Below, one piece after another: positions 56,453 to 64,000 of a stretch of DNA of 64,000 bases. The number at the start of each line of letters is the position of its first letter. Within the stretch, counting starts at the first letter, position 1. The stretch spans positions 22,520,572-22,584,571 of the forward strand of contig NC_133286.1 of assembly GCF_005239225.2 (NCBI RefSeq), read 5' to 3'. The translations under genes were made by a program, and so were the position numbers. The notes beneath the pieces were generated by a model, which saw nothing but the letters and a program-made list of their open reading frames with translations, had not been told where the DNA came from and searched no databases. The stretch comes from Populus alba (Eukaryota > Streptophyta > Magnoliopsida > Malpighiales > Salicaceae).

Positions 56453-58849
56453 TTAGATTGTGCTGATAAATGATGAAAGATCAGGAGGAATAGAGACTTG
56501 AACAGCTCCTTCTAGCATCTGCACAACTTTCTTCATTCCAGGTCTTAAAGATGGATCTTCCTGAATGCACCAAATTGCAACCATCACAAACCTCTCCACC
56601 GTTTTCATGTCTTCTGTTGCCTCTTCATCTTCTTCTACTAAAAGGCCTAACTTTCCTTCTTTAAGGCAATCACATGCCCAGTCTGCAAGAACTACCTGAT
56701 GCTCTTGCAGAGCATTAATCTCAAAGTTCTTTCTACAGCATACTAGCTCCAGCAAAAGAATGCCAAAGCTGTAGGTATCTACTTTGGTGGTGACAGGCAG
56801 GTTCTTGAACCATTCAAGAGCTACATACCCTTTGGTACCCCTGATTGCTGTAGTTGTTTTAGTTTGGTCTGTCTTCAACAGCTTGGCTAGTCCGAAATCA
56901 GAAATCCTTGCACTAAAAGATTTGTCGAGGAGGATATTTTGAGGCTTGATATCACAATGGATTATCTGGGAGCTGCATTCTTCGTGGAGGTAAAGGAGCC
57001 CTCTGGCTATATCGAAAGCAATTTGCATTCTTCGGTACCAGTTAGGCCTTGAATCTCCAAAGAGAAAATTGGCCAAAGAGCCATTGCTCATGTATTCGTA
57101 GACCAGAAGGCGATGTTGCCCTTCGTTACAGAATCCAACAAGCTGAACCAGATTCTTGTGATTTGTTCTTCCAATAACTTTCACTTCTGTATTGAATTCT
57201 TTGTCGCCCTCTCCGGCCATCTTATCTAACTTCTTCACCGCAATGAGTGGTTTGTCTTCGTTCGCTAGTACTCCTTTGTAAACAGTTCCAAAGGCACCTC
57301 TACCGAGTTCTTCCTTGAATCCTCCTGTAGCTCTTTCGAGCTCACTGTAAGTGAAATTCTGCATGTTCATGTCTGGCATGAGACGCTGTTGCGGTATCAT
57401 TTTTTGTTGCCGTCGGTTCCATCGAGAAAAGAACACATAGATCCCTAGCAGTGAGAGAACAATTAGAAAGATGGAGCTACCTAAAAGCACCGAGCCTGTT
57501 GTGATCAAATTCGATCTATCACACTTCTTTGCACTTGAACCTGCAGTCGAGTTGCCTTTCCTTACTTTTATCAGGGCTTTTCCAGCAACACTTGGACCTA
57601 TTACCCCATTCGAGAGAGGGACTCTCTTCATCCAACATTGTCCAGCAGTGTTATAAATGGCAACATCACAATAACAGTCACTTAAGCAAGCCTGTCTGCA
57701 CCAATCCTCGCCCTCTGAAGCAAACATTTCATAATCATTAAATGGCCAGTTTGTGTTAGGCATTTCCTCGATCTCAAAGCTATCTATTTCTTGCGATGGA
57801 TGGTCACAATCCTGTGAAATAAAGTCTTTCTTGCATCCCTTCCTCTCATCATTTGGATCAAAGAAAGTGTAACCAGGAGGACACTTGCAGCTTGGTCTTT
57901 GATCATCTCCTAATCTGCAATAGCTGTTGAAACCGCAAGCTCCACTGCCAACTTGTCCCCCAATTCTCAAGCAGATATTTGATGGTATGGAGTTTGACAA
58001 AGTCGTCCAGGCCATAGCCCTGCTTCTGCTACTGGAAGCAGTCTTTGGATAGACATATTGCCTAAGAACTCCATCATAGTCCAGGGTTGCCCTCAAGTAG
58101 AGATCTTGCATTGACACTGAATCAGAGAATACAGGATTAAGTACAGTACCATTTGTAGCTACAAGGTACATATGGCCAGACTGGTTAAAGATCACCTGAT
58201 AACCGCTACCTATAGAACTTTGGGTTGACCAATAGGCAAAATTTGAGGTATTTAATGGATAGTGTGTGGTGTACAAGATGAGATTCCCATCAGCTTGTAG
58301 AATGAACTTGAATCTTCCATCTGAATAATTCTTTTCCAGGTAGGGAGCAATTAGTTGAGCACCTGAGTTCAGATTTTGTGTGGGCAACAGTGTGTCTGTT
58401 GGATCATCAAAACTCTGCCACAAATTGGCACCAGCTTGGCTTGCTACCACGAAGTTTCCCGTGTCAAGCATGGCTGCATAGGCGGCTCCACTTCCACCCG
58501 ATTGTGGACGGATCCATATTTGGCTGCCTGATTGATCATTTAGAACCAACTCACCATCTTCCGTAAGTTGTACTGTTGATCCCCCCAGAACTAGATCATT
58601 TCTATTAGCTGACCAGACTATTGTTCTTTCGGGTATTTTTTTGAACCATATGGCAAGTAGGTAGCCAGCATCACCGACTTGTTGGAATCCAAAAGCAAAT
58701 TCCCCAGATGGTGAAGTCCAAGAAAGGTTATTATTTGCAGCAGTAAGAGATGAGCCCAAAGATATGTTGCTGTGAGCCTGACCATTGCTAGAAAATGGCA
58801 GCAGCAGAAGAAGAAGGAAGAAAAAACAATATGGTAGTTGAAAATCCAT
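56453..58849 (-). CDS. G-type lectin S-receptor-like Ser/Thr kinase (LecRK-A3)
   Basis: Intact 798-codon intronless gene, the same length as LecRK-A1 and differing at a few dozen positions. Signal peptide 1-24, lectin region, EGF-like and PAN-like Cys clusters, membrane helix about 449-474, kinase about 513-785 with [22 protein letters not shown] and GYVALEW. Non-RD like A1. It differs from A1 at LDKMAG against LYKMAG after the kinase lysine, and at the C-terminal VQVSIPPD against VPVYIPPD. Its long 3' flank is also shared with A1, so they are recent segmental duplicates. Confidence 0.95.
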   Translation of the reverse strand: MDFQLPYCFFFLLLLLLPFSSNGQAHSNISLGSSLTAANNNLSWTSPSGEFAFGFQQVGDAGYLLAIWFKKIPERTIVWSANRNDLVLGGSTVQLTEDGELVLNDQSGSQIWIRPQSGGSGAAYAAMLDTGNFVVASQAGANLWQSFDDPTDTLLPTQNLNSGAQLIAPYLEKNYSDGRFKFILQADGNLILYTTHYPLNTSNFAYWSTQSSIGSGYQVIFNQSGHMYLVATNGTVLNPVFSDSVSMQDLYLRATLDYDGVLRQYVYPKTASSSRSRAMAWTTLSNSIPSNICLRIGGQVGSGACGFNSYCRLGDDQRPSCKCPPGYTFFDPNDERKGCKKDFISQDCDHPSQEIDSFEIEEMPNTNWPFNDYEMFASEGEDWCRQACLSDCYCDVAIYNTAGQCWMKRVPLSNGVIGPSVAGKALIKVRKGNSTAGSSAKKCDRSNLITTGSVLLGSSIFLIVLSLLGIYVFFSRWNRRQQKMIPQQRLMPDMNMQNFTYSELERATGGFKEELGRGAFGTVYKGVLANEDKPLIAVKKLDKMAGEGDKEFNTEVKVIGRTNHKNLVQLVGFCNEGQHRLLVYEYMSNGSLANFLFGDSRPNWYRRMQIAFDIARGLLYLHEECSSQIIHCDIKPQNILLDKSFSARISDFGLAKLLKTDQTKTTTAIRGTKGYVALEWFKNLPVTTKVDTYSFGILLLELVCCRKNFEINALQEHQVVLADWACDCLKEGKLGLLVEEDEEATEDMKTVERFVMVAIWCIQEDPSLRPGMKKVVQMLEGAVQVSIPPDLSSFISTI

Positions 58850-58904
58850 GAGATGTGAAGATACTATATTTTAAGACATGGCATGATTTAGGGCACAGGT
58901 CCTC

Positions 58905-58916
58905 TTCTTTATTTAT
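58905..58916 (-). promoter_or_regulatory. TATA-like box of LecRK-A3
   Basis: Minus-strand CATAAATAAAGA about 60 bases before the ATG. Confidence 0.5.
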
Positions 58917-59551
58917 GCTGGGTATTGCCGTTGGAAGAAAATATGAGTCTCCAACTATCCACGTATCAAATGAAGATGGCAATCGTGACTTTCTTTATGA
59001 CAATTGACAATTAAACAATATAAAAACCTTGTTTAATTTTGAAAAAATTAAAATAATATTATTTTTAATTTTTTTTAAAATAACAAAATAATATTTTTAT
59101 GAATTAGCTCGAGTTATATCGTAAAATCCCGTTCGGTAAAACTATATATATAAAAAATGAAATAAATTATCATTTGACTGGAGGAAAAAACATAGCAGCT
59201 TCCTGTTCACTTCTTCAGAAAAAGCTTATCGCAGCATTAAAGAGTCAAACATTAGGTGGTTGTAATTTTCAATGGTCCACTATTCCAATATATATTAACG
59301 CGAAGAAAGGACTTTGTGATAGACCCATGCGAAAAAGACGTGTTATTAGCTGCACGCCTTACACCAATAGATAATGTCTATGAAATTAATCAGAAGCTTC
59401 CTTCTTTTGACCACTTCAATTATAAAAGTTTTCTTTTTTGAAAATCTCTAAAATCCTAACAATTTATATATATATATTCTAGATTTTGTTTGGAGAAAAT
59501 TCCACTAAATCTTGGAGAGGAAAACCCTTTCAAAAGGTGGCTTGTTCCAAG

Positions 59552-59602
<51 letters not shown>

Positions 59603-60082
59603 TAGTTTTTTTTTAGAAAATTCTATTAAAGTACGGAAAAAGAAATAACTCGTAAAAAGTGACTTATTATTCAATTTAAAAATAATAATTATTAGTTAAG
59701 ATTTTAAATTTTTATTTATATTATTATTAAAAAAATATTAGATGATATCACATGATATAATGTTTTCACTTTTAGGATTTAGGATTGCCCTACAAGTTTT
59801 TTTTTATTGAAAATATCTAAAAACAATAATATTTAAAATAAACCTTTAAAGATTGATTTTCACTTTCTTGCTGAGAAATTGTATTTAACATCTTGAATTT
59901 TATACATGCGTTAATATATAACATCCTAAAAGAAAATCAAGAAAAAATATCTAATAATTATATAAGGTTTACCTTTATATTCATTTTAAATCTTTTATTT
60001 TACTTATTACTCGTGAACATGAAAAGAAAAAATAATAATTGAAAGCATGCGTTTTAAGCCTTATTGCCCTGAAATGAGAGGA
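58917..60082. other. Upstream region of LecRK-A3
   Basis: Contains the block 'ttgtaattttcaatggtc' near 59260, shared upstream of LecRK-A2 (53045) and in the scar at 60200. Part (about 59385-60060) is duplicated at 62905-63535. No gene. Confidence 0.5.
59556..59600. repeat. AT dinucleotide microsatellite
   Basis: About 22 AT units. Shorter runs occur at 59465-59478, 63065-63084 and 63645-63664. Confidence 0.95.
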
Positions 60083-60298
60083 ACTACAGACTATTCAATA
60101 CATGGTAGATAGGTTACATTCATTGGCCTTAGTTTCTGGAGATATATACGTGTACAAATAGGATTTAGATTGTGCTGATAAATGATGAAAGATTTGGTGA
60201 TTGTAATTTTCAATGGTCAACTCTTCCAATATATGTTAACGTGAAGAAAGGACTGTGTGATAGACCCATGCAAAAAAGACATGTTATTAGCGGTACTA
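60083..60298 (-). pseudogene. Scar of a deleted LecRK-A gene
   Basis: 60083-60193 is the conserved 3' UTR plus the last few bases of an A gene ('ttagattgtgctgataaatg'). It joins directly at about 60194 to 'ggtgattgtaattttcaatg', which in intact copies lies several hundred bases upstream of the start. The entire coding region between them is missing. Confidence 0.8.
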
Positions 60299-60913
60299 GT
60301 GGTTTTGTTTTGTCTATTTCAAGCTCACGCTCTTGGTTGTTTTGTCCCTTTAATTTTTTATGGTTTTTTTTTTTCAATTATATTCTTTATTATTGAATTT
60401 TTATTAAACTTTATCATTATTTCGTGTTGAGTTGACTAGAGATTGGTTTTTATATTTTTTATCACATAATAAAATAAAAACCATTTCACTACAACATGAA
60501 ACCATTTCTTTTGTATTAGCCCTTTTGATATACCCAACATGTTATCGGTTTTTCCTCTTCTGTGCACGGCTTGTGACAAACAAGATGGTTCCTTCTTGAA
60601 AAAGAAAAAAGAAAAAACCTAACTATGAAATTGCATTTCCAACCCTCTTCCTCTCTCTGTTTTATATATAAACTGTTAGGACTTTGGACTTCCAGTCTTG
60701 CCGTGCGTAAATTTCCCGGTACTGACGATTTATAGCCTGGACGGAGACTGGTGAAGGGCCGACTCGAGCTATTTCGCGTCGTCGAGGAAAAAAAAATGGA
60801 AGAAATTATACAAACCTGACAGACGGTTGAAAGATGCGGTTTACCCATATTTCCTATTCAACTCGCTTGGTTCGATTGTCATTGTTTTTGTGCTCTTCCA
60901 TCTTCTCTTTTAA
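60299..60913. other. Unassigned sequence
   Basis: 'ggtactagtggttttgtttt' at 60296 recurs at 62851, so the material between may be an insertion into one promoter block. No gene is supported; the minus-strand frame at 60516-60848 has no family motif. Confidence 0.4.
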
Positions 60914-61786
60914 CTTAGAGTGTGTTTGGTATTGCGGTAATTATTGTGGTTGTGGTTTTAAAAAAGTTGTTTTATAAAAAGTACTTTTAATTGAGGTTGG
61001 TTTTAAAAAAATAGGTGTTTGGTTAAAACTGTGGTTGAAATTGAGGTTGAATAAAAAGTAGTTTAATGTGTTTGGTTAAGAATGTTTTTGAAATTAAAGT
61101 TATAAAATAATTTTAAAATATATATATTAATATTAATGGTTTTAAATTTAAATATTGTAAAATTAATTACTCTTATTACATCATGAAAAAAATAATACTT
61201 TATATAAAATATTTTTTATTATTCCATTAAACTATTTATAATTTCATTACGTACAAAATTCATCCGATAAAAATTACAGTTTTCATAACTTTTTGAGCGT
61301 GTAATAAAATTAGATAAAATATTATCAGATATAAAATTAATATTATTGTGCGAGTAAATTTAATTGACTCTATACTAGTTTTTCAAGAAAAAAATATTGT
61401 TCACATCGCGAATAAATTTAATTCTCTAAACTAGTATTTTTTTTAAAAAAATTAATACAACTATTAAAAAAAAAAACACAGTGAATTGTGAACAGTGCGT
61501 AAACAATTATATCAGCTACAATGAACAATATAAATTTAATTCTCTGAATAGTGCGTGAACAGTGCAATTCATTGTGAACAGTGCAGTGAATTGCACTGTT
61601 CGGTATTATTTATCAGCTACAGTGGATGAGAAGCAGGTTTTGTATGCTTTTCATTTTCGGCGTTTTGAACGCAAAAGTTGCGTGGATCCCATGCACAATA
61701 AATCGAGTTTTTATTATTACCAAACGGCTGCGGACTGCGTTTTAAATAAAACGTAGCCGCAGCCGCGTAGACAAACGGACTCTTAG
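60914..61786. mobile_element. Probable non-autonomous TIR element
   Basis: The left end CTTAGAGTGTGTTTGG...GCGG and the reverse complement of the right end CTAAGAGTCCGTTTG...GCGG form imperfect terminal inverted repeats of about 24 bp. The interior is AT-rich, with GTGAACAGTG / CACTGTTC palindromes near 61480-61605. The target duplication is not clear. Non-coding. Confidence 0.6.
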
Positions 61787-62494
61787 AAATAATTAATTTA
61801 GATGTTGTAATAGTTTAAAGATGCGGTTGTTGTAGTAGTCAGAAGCTATTGAAATCTTGAGTTAAATTAGAGATAATTAATTTTCTTTTTCTTTTTCTTT
61901 TTTTGATAGATTAAAAGTTAAGATACGAGTTGAAGTGAAATTTGATGGACATTACCCCTTTTTTTTTTTCCTGCTCTCGTTTCTGGAGCAAAATGCCCCA
62001 ATTGCACAATGCCTTTCTCACAGGGAACGACACTGTCATTACTTTCTTTTTCTTTGTAATTTTAGAGCAGTCTTATACTTTTCCATTTCATTCTTAAAAA
62101 ACAATAATTTTATGACCAAATTTACCTATGGAGTGAAAATAGAACTCACACGCCCATATAGAATCACATGTGTCCGACATGGGGTCACTTTTCGTAGGTG
62201 TTGACCAGATGTCATCAAGTTGGTAGTGACACTGGCGCGTGGAGAAGATACGCCGTCACTGTTCTGATTGTCTCTGAAACTTCACAAAACCATTCCCGGC
62301 AATTCCAGGAAATTTTTTAGAGGTTGTTTTGTAATTTTTAAATTGTTTAATTTAATATTTGTTTAATTTTTGAATTTTTATAAATGGAAGTGTGTGTAGT
62401 AAAAGTGAATGTGTTGTTTGTTTGTTTTTATTTTATTTTATTATTATTGATGTTTTTTATGATAAAATTACAAAGAATAAAGAAGAATTTAATA
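61787..62494. other. Unassigned AT-rich sequence
   Basis: No gene or known repeat recognised. Confidence 0.3.
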
Positions 62495-62690
62495 GCTGAT
62501 CTCGGGTAGAGTGCGTTAGGACTGCTAATACTTTTTTTAATCACAATCATCCCTTACCCGTGAATCTTTGAGAAGACTAGTACATTTAGGTTTTCTAGTA
62601 GCCCTCAATTAAATACTAGATGGTGACTCTTAACGAACCAAGCAAGCAGACACCATGTGAGTGACGTGCGACAATTATCATGCCCATTTA
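62495..62690 (+). repeat. Diverged Ogre-type LTR remnant
   Basis: 'gtagagtgcgttaggactgct', 'cttacccgtgaatctttgag' and 'aatactagatggtgactc' parallel the 3' part of the Gypsy LTR at 39585-39700. An old related LTR fragment. Confidence 0.6.
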
Positions 62691-62904
62691 GGGATTAATT
62701 TTAAAAAACATATTATTGATCAATAACTACGATTTCACCTTGTTTTATCCTATCTTATCTTAATTTCCTCACCCAATAATGCAGCTTAACTTGAACCATA
62801 CTTCGTCCTAAAATAGCAGCATCAAAGAGCAATTTCAACACAGGATCAGTCGGTGCTAGTGGTTTTGTTTTGTCTGATTGTGGCATCAAAAGAAGAATAG
62901 TATG

Positions 62905-63535
62905 ACCACTTCATTGAAATTAATCAGAAGCTTCCTTCTTTTGACCACTTCAATTATAAAAGTTTTCTTTATTGAAAATCTCTAAAATCCTAACAATTTA
63001 TACATTTTAGATTTTGTTTTATAGAAAATTCCACTAAATCTTGGAGAGGAAAAAAAACCTTTCAATATATATATATATATATATACCAGTTTTTTTTTTT
63101 TTTAAAAAAAATCTACTAAATCTCGGACAAAGAAATAATTCATAAAAAGTGATTTATTGTTCAATTTAAAAAAAAATTATTATTTAAGATTTTAAATTTT
63201 TATTTATATCATTCCAATATTAGATGATATCACAAGATATAATGTTTTCACTTCTAGGATTTAGAATTGTGCTACAAGTTTTTTCTTAATTAAAAATATC
63301 TGAAAAAATAATTAAAATAAAAATTGATTTTCATTTTTTTGCTGAGAAATTATATTTAACATCCTGAATTTTATAATATAACATCCTAAAAGTAAATCAA
63401 GAAAAAAAAATCTAATTATATTCGGTTTGCTTTTATATTCATTTTAAATCTTTTATTTTATTTATTACTCGTGAACATGAAAAGAAAAAAATAATAAATG
63501 AAAGCATGCGTTTTAAGTCTTATTGTGCAAGGTCT
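62905..63535. repeat. Duplicate of the LecRK-A3 upstream block (59385-60060)
   Basis: Collinear match beginning 'aatcagaagcttccttcttt', continuing to 'gaaagcatgcgttttaag'. No gene. Confidence 0.75.
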
Positions 63536-63644
63536 AACACATGATGCCTGAAATAATTTAGGAACTACAGATTATTCAATACAAGGAACTACAGATTATT
63601 CAATGCAGGGTAGATAGGTAACATTCATTGGCCTTAGTTTCTGG

Positions 63645-63699
<55 letters not shown>
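63645..63699. repeat. Compound AT/GT microsatellite in a LecRK 3' UTR
   Basis: About 10 AT units followed by about 17 GT units, just downstream of the stop codon of the partial LecRK-A4. The other A copies have only a few units here. Confidence 0.95.
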
Positions 63700-63700
<1 letters not shown>

Positions 63701-63709
63701 AAAAAGGAT

Positions 63710-64000
63710 TTAGATTGTGCTGATAAATGATGAAAGATCAGGAGGAACAGAGACTTGAACAGCTCCTTCTAACATCTGCACAACTTTCTTCATTCCAGGT
63801 CTTAAAGATGGTTCCTCCTGAATGCACCAAATTGCAACCATCACAAACCTCTCTACCCTTTTCATGTCTTCCATTGCCTCTTCATCTTCTTCTACTAAAA
63901 GGTTCAACTTTCCTTCTTTAAGGCAATCACATGCCCAGTCTGCAAGAACTATCTGATCTTCTTGCGTTGCATTAATCTCAAAGTTCTTTCTGCAGCAAAC
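63710..64000 (-). CDS. LecRK-A4, C-terminal end only (runs off the window)
   Basis: Open in one frame from the right edge to the stop at 63710-63712. It encodes the last ~96 residues of an A-type kinase: [43 protein letters not shown], then [11 protein letters not shown]. No lesion is visible in this part. The rest lies beyond position 64000. Confidence 0.9.
   Translation of the reverse strand, partial: VCCRKNFEINATQEDQIVLADWACDCLKEGKLNLLVEEDEEAMEDMKRVERFVMVAIWCIQEEPSLRPGMKKVVQMLEGAVQVSVPPDLSSFISTI

Overview
The window is plant nuclear DNA from a eudicot, AT-rich and dense in transposons. The clues are intronless G-type lectin S-receptor-like kinases (LecRK/RLK1 type), plant En/Spm (CACTA), Copia and Tat/Ogre-like Gypsy elements, and fragments of plant-type host genes. 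A woody species such as Populus is my best guess from general resemblance; the sequence alone does not prove it. No tRNA, rRNA, CRISPR or prokaryotic feature was seen. All homology calls come from reading the sequence, with no database search.

The backbone is a decaying tandem cluster of LecRK genes, all on the minus strand, in two subfamilies. Subfamily A (kinase motif GYVALEW) comprises an intact gene at 4022-6418, a frameshifted copy at 50481-52879 beside an assembly gap, a 3' fragment at 53387-53735, an intact gene at 56453-58849, a scar at 60.08-60.30 kb where a whole gene is missing, and a partial gene leaving the window at 63710. Subfamily B (GYVAPEW) comprises a pseudogene split by a retrotransposon (17682-21915), a 5'-truncated copy (25173-26429) with a displaced N-terminal relic near 28.1 kb, and a nearly complete copy with one stop and one frameshift (29049-31471). 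Long flanking blocks are duplicated along with the genes (for example 1.57-6.4 kb against 54.0-58.8 kb), so the array grew by segmental duplication.

Between the genes lie mobile elements. A TIR element full of palindromes occupies 1-899. A CACTA element has its right end at 17162, with two copies of a 109-bp SCY1-like kinase exon just before its tnp2-like frame. A 1.8-kb Copia derivative (18535-20353) carries fragments of two unrelated host genes, PHF5A/Rds3 and MAP65. Then come a truncated Copia (22815-24890), a solo LTR with 5-bp target duplication (26755-27812), a LINE tail with 17-bp target duplication (28213-28635), a nearly full Copia pol (33202-37048), and a Gypsy element in LTR-internal-LTR-internal order (37049-49752) running into a 500-N gap.

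The most interesting signals are (1) an array of about 26 short hairpins with compensating stem changes upstream of the Gypsy 3' LTR (43.3-44.75 kb); (2) the Copia derivative that transduced two host genes and split a LecRK; and (3) a 74-bp-arm inverted repeat made from LecRK 3'-UTR sequence (53181-53355), a candidate source of small RNAs against the cluster.
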